Positions 36,964-48,111 of a stretch of 64,000 nucleotides of DNA are shown piece by piece. Below the pieces are notes generated by a model. It did no database searches. It had not been told where the DNA came from and saw only the letters and a list, made by a program, of their open reading frames with translations. The stretch covers positions 17,500,334 to 17,564,333 of the forward strand of contig CM032802.1 in assembly GCA_019155185.1 (NCBI GenBank). Direction: 5' to 3'. The translations under genes were made by a program, and so were the position numbers. The DNA comes from Beaufortia kweichowensis (Eukaryota > Chordata > Actinopteri > Cypriniformes > Gastromyzontidae). Numbering within the stretch: the stretch's first letter is position 1; each line of letters starts with the position of its first letter.

Positions 36964-37012
36964 TGATCCAGGATCACATCTTACTTTGTGAAATCACGGC
37001 AACCCTATAATG
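36964..37012 (+). repeat. Copy 2 of a perfect 49-bp direct repeat
   Basis: Identical to copy 1, offset by 274 bp. The sequence between the copies shows no obvious internal structure. Confidence 0.95.
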
Positions 37013-37906
37013 GGGGGGGGCTTAACTAGGGAACCCCCATATTTGCCATAATTCCAGCACTGCCTGCATTGACTATTGGCCCTTAAATAATATCACCATC
37101 AACTTCCATTAGCTTCTTTCACTGGTCCAGGCCACCACATTCCAAATATTGTGGTCTACTTTTTTTAACTCCATTTATGTCAAGAGCATTTTGATGCATA
37201 AAAAGATTAGATTTTAAAACAGTTACAATTCTTTGTGATGTTTCATATTGGATTAAGTATAAAAGTTGACTGTCAAACAACAGATCTTCTGTCAGGTGTG
37301 AATGTAGACTCTCTAATATTTCTAATATTTCATACTTTAGTATTTCTGTATTCTATACACACAGTCAAACATTAGATTGGAACTGCAGTTCATTTGTACT
37401 TGTCATGTATGCTGGAGGCAGACTGCAGGATTAGATTCCTCTGGTTTTTCTGTAAAGATCAATCAACACTATTCTTAAGATATCACTGTATGAGTTTAAA
37501 GGCTGTTTACAATGCTGAACTGTTTACCTTAAAAGAAATGAAACTACTCAAAAACTACTCAGACACCAAATGCAAAGCACAAAAACAAGGCTGACATAAA
37601 AAAACACAAATGAGCGGCGTGACATTGACTTAACATTTATCTAACATTCACGTATATGTATTAGCTTATATCCAAAATGACTTACAAATGACTTCTGTAT
37701 ATCAGTAAACCTTTTGTGAGTTATACTATTGTACATGTGACTGTGAAATGTGTGTGTGTGTGTGTGTCTGCCCTTTTAAAATACATGGTGAGGATCCATA
37801 TTTAGCACGTCTGATTGTTGGCAGGATTTAAAGCTTTTTGATGAAAGTTTGATCAAAGCAACAGCTCAGTGTATCAGAGCAAAGAGCTAAGCCAGTCAAT
37901 ATGTAC
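37013..37906. other. Non-coding; short (TG)n at 37751-37768
   Basis: No gene seen. A short TG run precedes the large CA array. Confidence 0.5.
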
Positions 37907-37908
37907 CG

Positions 37909-37988
<80 letters not shown>

Positions 37989-37990
37989 CA

Positions 37991-38064
<74 letters not shown>

Positions 38065-38086
38065 CAGACACACACACACACACACG

Positions 38087-38127
<41 letters not shown>
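37907..38127. repeat. (CA)n array with CGCTCA interruptions
   Basis: A roughly 220-bp CA array interrupted by CGCTCA at 37907, 37985, 38061 and 38085. The first three are 78 and 76 bp apart, as if a 77-bp block of CA plus interruption had been duplicated. His-Thr and Cys-Val frames are artefacts. Confidence 0.97.
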
Positions 38128-38128
<1 letters not shown>

Positions 38129-38698
38129 TGCTGACTGTAAACTGTAGTGTAATAGTATTATTGCAGAATAGGGAGATGATGTACATCTCTTGCTACTGAT
38201 GGGTGATACACTGATATTGTTTTATATTCTCTTTCCACATTCTTCAGGTAAAGTATCATTTCTTTCAAACTAAACAGAACAGTAATATATGTCAATACAC
38301 AACAAAAATGGTTTTGCACCAAGATTGTTCACTGACTTGATATTAAAAAACACAATATCTAATAGTGTAAATGCACAGAGCTCTATTGAATACCTGAAAC
38401 TCTATTAAACTAAAGCTCTGCTGGACCTTTATCACATCACACCAGCTGTCATATCCGGCTCTCAACATTATTGATCTGTGTTCTTGTCAATGGATGATTG
38501 CCAGCTCTGATAAATCAATTATCCATTCAACTGTCTTAAACTTGACAATAAACTTGAATTGTTTCTGTCGTTTGACATGGAACCAAAACACTGCACTGTA
38601 TATAAACACATATTCAGATCCAATTCTAATTACACATTTGTAACGTTGGAACCTTGGAGCTGTGACAAACTGATAAACATGTTGAGTTATCGTGTTTT
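38128..38698. other. Non-coding, no feature seen
   Basis: AT-rich, no exon or repeat recognised. Confidence 0.5.
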
Positions 38699-38701
38699 AT
38701 A

Positions 38702-39386
38702 GGCTGCATCCGAAATCACGTCCTGTGACAGTACGTACTGAATTAGAAGTAGTGCCTACTTATCAACCATCAAACCAGTACGTTCTATATAGTATGAATA
38801 TGGGAAGTATGAATGAAATTCGGACGTACTACGTCTGCCATTTTATGCATCACGTGACATACATTCCTCACAGCAGCCCGAACATTTAAAGAGCCCGCCA
38901 CACTGCGCTGATAACTGCGATGTTTTCCAACAATCTTGCCGTTTCTACGTCGTTTAATTTGGCAGTTCAAAGGAGGTGTCGGTCAGCTACTCGCAGATCA
39001 CGCCTTTATAAACTGCATGTAAACCATGTACTAAATAATGTAAGTATCTTCATCTGTTTGACCAGTAAAATTTACCTCAGAATAAAAAGGCCAAAGTTTT
39101 CCTGAGGTACTTGCACTTAAATATAGCCGCGTGGCCGCTTTCCGCCATTTTCTAAAATAAGGCAGCCTCCGTCTTCTTCTCTGCTGGCTGACTCAGCTCC
39201 CAGGGCTCATGGGATAGAAAAGTGTCCATCGAATGAACATTTCAAAATCTAGCCGGAAGTAGTAGACCATCCGGGTACTTTTCGCCTACTGTTTTTCGAA
39301 TACTATGAATTCGGACATACTACTCGCCTCGCATACTGATTTTCGCCTACTATATAGTATGGCAGTAGGCGATTTCGAACGCAGCC
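38702..39386. mobile_element. Non-autonomous DNA transposon, 685 bp
   Basis: The left end GGCTGCATCCGAAATC and right end GATTTCGAACGCAGCC are 16-bp terminal inverted repeats with two mismatches. The same trinucleotide ATA flanks both sides (38699-38701 and 39387-39389), a possible 3-bp target duplication. Near the right end are TTCGCCTACT.T and TATAGTATG.CAGTAGGCGA motifs that pair with each other and with the left subterminal TAGTATGAATATGGGAAGTA region. The interior has no transposase; the small frames have no domain. GGCTGCGTCCGAAATC ends are common in fish genomes. I do not assign the superfamily. Confidence 0.8.
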
Positions 39387-39519
39387 ATAGTGTCTATATA
39401 ATCTGTATAACCCTCACACAAACCTTTTTAAAAGTGTATTAAACAAAAAGTGTCATTTATAAGCTGTTTTTATCATTGGGACCCTTGAGGTAAAGAAACA
39501 CTGACACGCACACACAGGT

Positions 39520-39760
39520 TTGTCTCTCTCTACTATCATTAGTGGGCTTGTTATATATAGCAGGCCATAATCAGATAATCTCTCATTAGTGTAAAGCTGA
39601 TTATTTCATTTATCTTAGTAACAGTGACAACAAAGGCTGCTTTTAATTAAGCAGATTGCCAATTAGCTGTTATTTTATTGGCCATTTTAAATGTGGCCTA
39701 ACGAATCACCAGCACAGGGCTGTAATTAAAATCTGATGAAGAGAGACACGTGCATGTGTC
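39520..39760. promoter_or_regulatory. Strong candidate conserved non-coding element
   Basis: Contains dense developmental-factor-like sites: AACAAAGG at 39629-39636 (SOX/TCF-like), TTTTAATTAAGC at 39641 (homeodomain), CAATTAGC, ATAATCAGATAATC and TATTTTATTGGCC. It is non-repetitive and has no coding potential. The style is that of ancient vertebrate enhancers. This cannot be tested here without an alignment. Confidence 0.4.
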
Positions 39761-41779
39761 TCTACACCGGCCGGCCGGTCCCCACGATTCAGACTGATTC
39801 TAAATCACACTACATGATGTTAATGTTGTCATGTGACAAGATAGGACACTCCAGGTATTTTGTACCTGAAATACAGAATATAGAGCACATCTGATTGGAT
39901 GAATTGTCAAAGTTGTTCTTAAGCAGATCCAGGGTCTGACTGCAGTGTGTGGCTCATTGTATTGGTAATTAATTGTTGATTTTACAGGGTGTTTTGAAAT
40001 GAGCTGATCTTCGGAGGACCCGTCAGAAAGCAGCGGGAGTAGGTACACTCTATCTCACGCACCGTTATGTCAATCAGTCACACATTCCCTCCATACACAG
40101 AGACTTACAGCAATGAAACTCACTCGGAGGAGATGTTTTTATTCGTAGAAATCCAAAAGTGAGTGTTTGAATCCAGCATGTCCATTACCATGTGATGTAA
40201 TAAAATCTGATTATTACTTTTTAACTTTTGCTGCCACTGATCACGGCTAATAAAGGGCCTGTGGATGTTCTTGTGGTTCCATCAGCCATTCTGAAGATTC
40301 AGGTTTAAAAAGTTTGCTTTGTTCAGAACTAAATGCTTAAAAGTCAAGTTGGCAACAAACAGGTCACGTCGTTCTGGGCAGTTCAACGAGAGCCATTGAG
40401 ATGAATGGGAATGCGAAGCGATAGATTTCTCCTCAGACAAAGCACCACAGAAGCAGTGTTTACACTCAACAGGACACCAAGCAACAAATGGATTACTCAT
40501 GACCACTGCACATTAAACTCAGATAAGTATTTCATGATTACAGAAATCAAAGCCATCTCCTTTCATTTGAATTGTAAGTGAATATCTGTGCTGTAATTCT
40601 ATAGAGAGAGACAGCATACAGAGAGGCTTTTCTCTTCATTTGCATCTAATGATCGGAGAGGAAGTTTTTAGTTTCTCCGAGACAAACAGACTGTTTGAGG
40701 TTTCTGACCTTAAATAACATGATTTCAATTGGCATTCACTCAGCCCTAGTGCATGATGTGATTCTGTTGTGTGTTATTGTGTTATTGTGTTAGTGTAGTA
40801 TGCACTGCTTCTCTTTAAACTCTAGCTGAACTCAATGTCAACCAGCTCTGTAGTTTTACACACTGAAATTGTAATGAGAAAGGTCTAATTTAAACATATA
40901 GCCAATAAACATTTACTTTATTGAGACGTATGTCGACCTAGGCATCTGTTTACTATTATTCTCTGCCCTATAGATGATACATAATGAAATCTATAGAAGA
41001 TATATCGTCTGTCATTCAAGATCTGCAGTACAAACATTTATATGAATGTTTTTTCAAATCATCAACGAGACAGGAAATATCTATTGTACTAACATATAGT
41101 TATCGTTTCTTAATATCTATACAGTGGAGAAAATGCTTAAAGAATCCAAAACATTGCATTACAGCATTTACGAGAGCAATTGGATTAAGCGAACGGTGAA
41201 GACGCACTACCGTGACATTGTGACCGTGTCTGAGACGTCTAGAAAGACTGATCGAAAGAAAGAGAGAGAAGCTCTCTGAACGCTCAGACAGAAAACTCAA
41301 TTAGAAAGACTTTAGAATCCAAATTCCCACTCAGTACTCTATTTGTCCTTTGTGCTCCTGTCTGGGATGGTTTGAGGAACGTTACGGAAATGTTTGGACA
41401 GCATCTGTGTGGATTTCTGGAATGCTTTCTTCACCTTTCCTGTGTTTAGGACTATTACAATGTAACTACTCAGTAACAAACTCAACAAAATCGGCACATC
41501 TCAACACGTGCACAATGACATTTGCAATTTTGCACTCAAGTTACATGTCGAGTGCTTAGGTCAAGTTTTACTTTTTAAAAGGTCCTGCACACTGTGTGTC
41601 TTAATTTTCTTATTATTTGCTGAAAAAAGTAGTGTCATACAAGCGTAAACAACACGAAGATAGAATAAGCAAGTTATGTGTTTGTGACCGTGGCTGGTGA
41701 AATTCAAGAGGTTTGTCTCTGTGACGTGGCGAGGGTGAGGTTTATCTGAACAGATGTCACCCGCCACTGCGCCAAACTA
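39761..41779. other. Non-coding, no gene seen
   Basis: No supported exon. GTGTTATT repeats occur near 40770-40795. A GCCGGCCGGCCGG-like run ends the block at about 39768-39779. Confidence 0.5.
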
Positions 41780-42400
41780 AAAGCAATTCAGTTATCGATC
41801 ATCTGAAAAAGAACTCTGGCCGAGGCCGCCGAACAAACCCAGAGGATTTGAGATAATATACATAAATTTGATGAGCTAATGACATTGTAAAATATTTATG
41901 ATATTATTAGAAGCCGGGTCCAGCGCGAGGCCACGGAAAGGGCGAGCGGTTGGACAGAGGGGTCAGGCAGATTAGGAAGATACGCGTCAGCGAGACAACG
42001 TTTATCCACTGTACAACAGACATACTCGCACATAGACACTGCCCACATGAGCACACCTGCAGGAATAGTGCCATTGATCTGACGGCTTTTAAAGGGCTGA
42101 CCTTTAAAGAAGGGCTTTGCTTTTCCGTGATAAATCTGAAATACGGAGCCATCTGTGGAGCAGAGGAGATTGGCAGGCCGAGAGAGCGCCAGATATTTGG
42201 CCAATCCCGGGTACCGGAGGGAGCTGGCGGCCTGCGACCTTATGGCGGACGCGGGGTCACGCCTCGATGAAACACGAGAGAAGGCAGGGGCCGGGTGGGG
42301 TCGTCTGTCCGTCTCCGTGGCGACTGGAGCCTGGTCGTCACGGCGACCCCTGTGCACACTGGTCGATGGACAGGCTGGGATGTGGAGAGATGCCACTCCT
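41780..42400. promoter_or_regulatory. CpG-bearing, non-repetitive block with long opposing frames
   Basis: The left part (41780-41910) is AT-rich with homeodomain-like words (GATGAGCTAATGACA). From 41920 to 42390 it becomes CpG-rich. A 180-codon minus-strand frame and three plus-strand frames coexist, which is expected where GC content depletes stop codons. No frame has a domain I know. It may be a regulatory block or a distal CpG island. An unrecognised exon is possible but unsupported. Confidence 0.3.
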
Positions 42401-42870
42401 GGGGCTGAAACTAAAGATCTGCTTACACACACACACAAGACTCTTTCTTTTTCTCTCTCTGTGTGTGAATATAGTAGATTTTGTCTAATAATGACAACGA
42501 TATGACAGAGATGACTATAGTACGGTTCATCCTGTTCAGAAAGATTTTAATAAAGTTTAATGCATATACCATGCCGCAAGCAGGCGCATTCACACAGCAC
42601 TGCAGTCGACGAGATGTTTATTATTGATTGGTGTGCACATCGGAGCGAAGCCGCCGTGATTGACAGGACGGAGCGGCAGTATAAAGGCTCTTTAGGATCA
42701 GCCGATGCCAGTCGCATGGCTTTCCTGTAACGTGTGAGAAACATGACTTTCTCCATTTTCATTAAAAAGAATGTAAAATGATATAAATATGTTCTTACTC
42801 ATTCTTCCAGCATATGTGGTTCATTTTGGGAGCGTCACACTGAGCTGGAAGCTCTGGAGTTCATAACATG
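42401..42870. other. Non-coding, no feature seen
   Basis: A short CA run near 42425-42437. Otherwise nothing is recognised. Confidence 0.5.
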
Positions 42871-42874
42871 TCTC

Positions 42875-43030
42875 TCTAAAGGGTAATTTAATGGGGCATC
42901 AATAAAAGCACTTAATTGCGCAATCACTATTGACATCGCATTTAAACAGCCCTGCGTACTGCTGAATTACCTAATGGAGATTGGATTGGCCAACTTGCCA
43001 CTTTTTAGAGTATAAATTGTGTCTGTTATT
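42875..43030. promoter_or_regulatory. Candidate conserved non-coding element with ATTGCGCAAT
   Basis: Includes the perfect palindrome ATTGCGCAAT at 42915-42924, which is the C/EBP consensus form, plus TAATTTAATGG, ACCTAATGGAGATTGG and ATTGGCCAAC (CCAAT/NF1-like). Non-repetitive and non-coding. Composition is the only evidence. Confidence 0.35.
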
Positions 43031-43224
43031 GGCAGATCAACACAGAACAGAGAAGATTTTCACTCACATGCATTGCATTTGATGATGTATTCTTTAGGAT
43101 AATCCTTCTGATTACAGATAAGTGATTTGCAAGCTTTACGCTTTGAATGTGTTGTAAGGTCCATACTCCTTAACTTTTGCACTATGCATATTTCCCACAG
43201 GTCATTGTTTAGCAAGATTTTGCA

Positions 43225-43482
43225 CACTCTTACCATACTATGCTACTGCTACTCATACTATTCATACTGTGTATATATAACTCTATAACCACATTGCACA
43301 TTTAACCCTTCATTGCACTTCCTAACCTACTTACATTTTGCACAAACTCCTTACTGGATTGTCTGTATATATTGTAATTACTGTAAGTTATAGTTTCACT
43401 ATGCTGCAGTACTTACTTTTGCACTTACTGTACATATAATGACACTATATTCTTGCACTTCTGGTTAGATGCTAACTGCATT
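43225..43482 (+). repeat. Fragment of a teleost interspersed repeat
   Basis: Short alternating TTGCAC...ATACT words lead to TTGCACTTCTGGTTAGATGC and TAACTGCATTTTATT. This closely resembles the end of a fish repeat I recall (TGCACTTCTGGTTAGATGCTAACTGCATTTCGTTG). The continuation that normally follows is missing, and a separate small transposon begins 18 bp further on. Confidence 0.5.
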
Positions 43483-43500
43483 TTATTAGTTGACATATCT

Positions 43501-43756
43501 TTAAAGGGATAGTTCACCCAAAAATAAAATGTATTATTTCCTCATCCTCATGTCATGTCAAACCTGTATGACTGTCTTGCTTCAGCAGAACACAGAAGAA
43601 GATATTTAGCCAACGCTGGTTACCGGCTCTCATTCACTTTCATAGTGTGAACACTTTGTGTTCTACAAAAGAAAGAATCATATACAGCCTTTGAATGACA
43701 TGAGGGTGACAAAAATGATGACATCATTTATCTTTTTGGGTGAACTATCCCTTTAA
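43501..43756. mobile_element. TTAA-flanked MITE, 256 bp including TTAA
   Basis: The ends are TTAAAGGGATAGTTCACCCA and its exact reverse complement; the perfect inverted match is 24 bp and an imperfect match extends to about 60 bp (CCTCATGTCATGTCAAA against TTGAATGACATGAGGG). The TTAA at both ends fits the target-site preference of piggyBac and Kolobok transposases. It has no coding capacity. It is a very frequent element type in cyprinid genomes, from memory. Confidence 0.9.
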
Positions 43757-46700
43757 ATACATCAGTGTCAGCAGTAATGTTTTTTTTTATATTTTTAAAT
43801 ATTTATTAAAGATTTAACTATGACCTACTGTACTCCTGTCTAAATCTAATCTTCTCTGGGAAACCAGGCCTAAATATTTACTACAAACTATTATCTCAAC
43901 ATCAGTATTATACTGTATATATATCTGTTGTTATTTTGTCTACTTTTGTTTTTAAGCAGTGTTGAATTGACAGGTGTTGATACGGCAGAGATTTTTCATA
44001 GCTGGATCTTTGTATGATTTCTTTTATAGATGGCTGTTATACAGATGAGTACAGTGAGCACAGCAGCTTTAATCACAGTGTCACAATAATCACTTACTGT
44101 AATCCATAATAGCCATCGAGAAGCTGCTGTATATGATCCAGAAAGATCCTAAAGTGCCGTTACTGTTCAGGTGTCATGAAAGCAACCACAGACAAGAGAA
44201 GACTGAAGCAGACAATAATGCATCGATCCAAGTGAACGCTCAAATATAACATCATCACGTGATTGTTCTGCATGCTCACACGCATCGGGATATATGTGTG
44301 TGTGAATGTATAATGTGAAGCCACACGCTGACATGAAAATGTGTGATTTTAAAATAGGTTTAAAGGATGTCTGAGAAATGTTACTGCTGTAAAGAGAGAT
44401 GTAAAGCCACAATACCTTTGAGTTTCAGTAAGAAAACATGACAGGTGTTTAAAATATAATAGTAGGACATTGTGGGTGGTTATCATGTTGATTTTTGGTA
44501 ACTGGATATGCTTCATTTATGGATTCAAATATTTTTAATATCATTCCTCTGGGCAAAGTCAACTTGTGTAGAAAAGCAATAGCATGTCTCTCATCAACAA
44601 GCCACAACATCATTTAGAATTGTGAAATGTTGGGTTTACTCTCTAAATGTGAGTAATGTTTGCCTTAAACAACCCTTTGTGTTTTCTGTTCATAAAAGCA
44701 GTCTTCTCTATCTGCATGTGGCTGGGCTTCAGACTGTTCTTTCCTGAATTATGGCTCATTTTAAAGCTCTGCAGGGACAATGAATTAAACACAAATAAAA
44801 GTAACAGTTAACAACATAAAAAGGTTTAATTGATTATCTCCTGGAAAACAAGCTGCCTATAGAGATTAGCCATTAGTCATGTCCCCGCAGTGTGTGTGCA
44901 TGAACGTGTGTGTGTGCGTGTGTGTGTGTGTGTCATGGTGGCACTGTAGCATGCATTAGTGCACCTAGTTGTTATTTGACAACTTAAAAGTCTATAACTG
45001 TGAAAAAATAAATACATTCAAATGAAGAAATATTGTTTTTCCATTAATTCAGTAATAATCCATTTATATGACCAGTGTAATGCATAAACTATTCTCATAA
45101 ACTAATACTTGATTTTAAATCAGTTAGTAATAGTTCTTACAGGTCATCTCACATACAATTTATTTTATAATCACTACAAACTCACCGCCCCCCCCCCCAC
45201 ACACATATAATAATAAAGATGAATTAATTTATCATTAATTATTCATGAGAGTTTTTTCAAAGACAATTTTACTCAAACTACAGCTGACTAAAGTCTCATA
45301 AACACACACGTAATCAACATGCTCATAAAATGTTTTTGTCTTTTTATCATGTGAATGAGAGAGAGTTTAGCTGTTATCTGGGGGTGTTTTGTCATCCGTC
45401 TGCTGTGTTTGTTTCTCTGTGATGTCGTGGTGTTTGTTGTTCTCGTGACACTCTCTCAACAACGTCATTATTCAAAGAAAAGATAATAGCCTGAGACATG
45501 TTTATCTGTCCAGCTCAACATTTCACAATGTTAAACATTCTGAGGCCGATAATGACAACCAATGTCTTTAAGCACTGATCAGAGAGCGGTCGAAACTGAA
45601 GCTCTTCTGTCCTGGAAGAAAGAGAATTCCCTGAAGCCCTTTTGGCTTTATGCTGTTTGCTTCAGCACCATGTCCCAGTAGTTGTTCTTGACCTTGATTG
45701 TCATTGGATGATGGCTTTTGATTGACAGCTGCCAGCATCGGTCAAGAACCCCTGGCCAAACACACAGGCCTTAAATGATCGTCTTTCTGGACAGTTTCAC
45801 AATTTTCTCCAACTGACTGACATCCTGCATGTTTTGTGTCCCGTGTCTGGCTGGTTGTTTGTGTGTCCCGTGTTTGGCTGGGGGTGGGGGGGGCGTCGGC
45901 CCTCATGTTGTCACTTGGGGGTCTTTGAATGGAGTCGATAAAACATTTCTGTCCTGTCTGCACACAGACAGACACTGGCGGAAAGACAGTTTAGACCTCT
46001 TTATCTCATCAATACTTGATCTTTGCGAGATCTTTGAAAATATGTGAAGTAAGGGGAATATTTTCGTGATGTTTCGCTTTTGGTGTTTCTAAAATCCTTT
46101 GTGATGATTCTCTGTTCTGCCAATAACATTGACAGTATGTCAATAACACAGTTTGTCCTATTAGGAGCCAACAAAGAACGCTGCGACTGATCCAGAGTCT
46201 GATTTCAGTCACGTACACAAGTGGGTCTATTAATCAGATAATTATGTTATAAGGTCATCGAAAATTTTACAGGATTCCTGTCATCAGCATGTATTTCAAA
46301 AATTTACATCGAATGAAATCTGCAGCAAACGGCAGAATAGGAGCGGCGGACCGTTCAGAACAGAAACGAGATTTATTGCAAAGCATTCCCCGCACGAGAG
46401 AGAGAAAAACATCTCACCGTAAGCTGGTGAACTTTCACCTTTCACCCCTGCGCTGGCTGAACCAATGAGCAGATTGTGAAAAATCAATGTGTTCAATCGA
46501 TAGGAGACATTTTTTTAGTCTCTAACTGGGTAATCTTCCCTAAGACATCCGGCACGACATCAGCCGCACAAAATAGCAAGCGTCAAAACGTTAAAAGAGT
46601 AAAGTTGACGTGCAAATGTTGATCGGTGGCTGTTGTGTAACAGATCGCGCTCGGGCGAGGAGACCATTTTGAGCTCGTTTCACATACATGACAAAATGGA

Positions 46701-48084
46701 GTCTGTGTGCGTCTGAACAGAGTTTATAACACTGACGTTTCTCTGTCAGTACGTTCACAGTAGTAACACTTCTGTTTTTATTGTGCTTTATTACTTTCAG
46801 CATTTCATTTCATCACAGGTGTATATAGTCCTTTGCAATGAAATATAAATCACAGTTTTCTTTTGTAATTCAATGGCATGTAGATTCTTCATGAGCTCAG
46901 CGAGTCGTCTAACACACAGCGTGTCCATATCTCCGACCAGAAAATCCAATCATTTTTAGAGAAATCAACAGAAATGCAGTAATCGCAGGTAGGAAACGGT
47001 CTGTGAGGAGCTAAAGGTCACGTTTCTCTTCGGCTGCTCTCGGGTAGTTAGTCATGTTTTTAAAGATAATGAAGAATAATGGTTTCTCAGCAGACACTGT
47101 AAACAGACTAAAGGCTTTGTGATGATGAAAAATGTCTCAGACTCTACAGTCGAGACACCAGCGAATGTTTATATCACATTTCAACTGAATCAGAGAGGCG
47201 AGATAATAGTTTAACTGTAAAGCAGCGGTTTTTAAAAACAGCATTTGTGATCTACTGATAATTTGGTGAAATCATGAGCATAATCCATCAATACCATAAT
47301 CTCAAGTGAGAGATGAGAACTCACAGCTCTATGAAGTGATTAGACAGTAGTTTTGATGTATTTAAAGGGGATGTAAAGCATTTGGTTTGGTGAAAGAATT
47401 GGATTGAAGAGAGCATCTCTCCTCTGCTCTGATGTCATGCATCTTAATTATGAGGACGCAGGGGTCGGCCCCGCGCGGACCCTCTTATCTCTCTCTCTCT
47501 CGTGCGCTGATCTAATGAACACACTCCAGGGTCCTTCTCTCATCCTCACATTCACACACACACACAGACACATATTTTTACTCAAAATACAGAGTTTCTG
47601 TTTGAGCCATCCTCAGTGACCTCACGCAAGCAGCGGGTGTTGTTACTCACGCGTCATGTCTAATGTACGGTGTATAGTCTGTCTGTATGTGGTCTGACAA
47701 CTCTAACCACATAAATATCATTTAAAAATGAATGAATGCCCCAATAACCCTTAATATTCATTCAATATTAATATTCACATTCAACTGAAGATTTCTTTGT
47801 AAAAATCTATATACAGTATGTGTAACATGAAATATGTATTTTTCATAATGAATGAGTAAACATATAATGTTGTTTAAATAGAGACTCCCAGGTATAAAGG
47901 TAAAGGTATAAATTATGAAACTCTCTCTTTATATTGTGTGGAGGTGTCACGTCACATGACAAAATCTCTGATTTTTACCCTCAGAAATCAATCATAGGAA
48001 ATAAAACAGTATCAGTTTATTTACATTGAGAACAAACCATTTATTAAAAAGACCCCACTTACAGTAGATCATGCCAATAAATCA
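43757..48084. other. Long non-coding tract with small simple repeats
   Basis: Contains a GT run (about 44903-44933), a C run (45188-45199) and a G run near 45884-45893. The frames called by length (77 codons and fewer) have no domain. No exon, RNA gene or further transposon was recognised. Confidence 0.5.
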
Positions 48085-48111
48085 ATATATATATATATAT
48101 ATATATATATT
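48085..48111. repeat. (AT)n microsatellite
   Basis: About 13 uninterrupted AT units. Confidence 0.95.

Noticed and set aside
37907..38127. CRISPR-like array (regular CGCTCA units)
   Set aside because: The intervals are CA dinucleotides and not unique spacers, and the DNA is vertebrate.
37828..38147. His-Thr and Cys-Val repeat proteins
   Set aside because: Direct translations of the CA/TG array in different frames.
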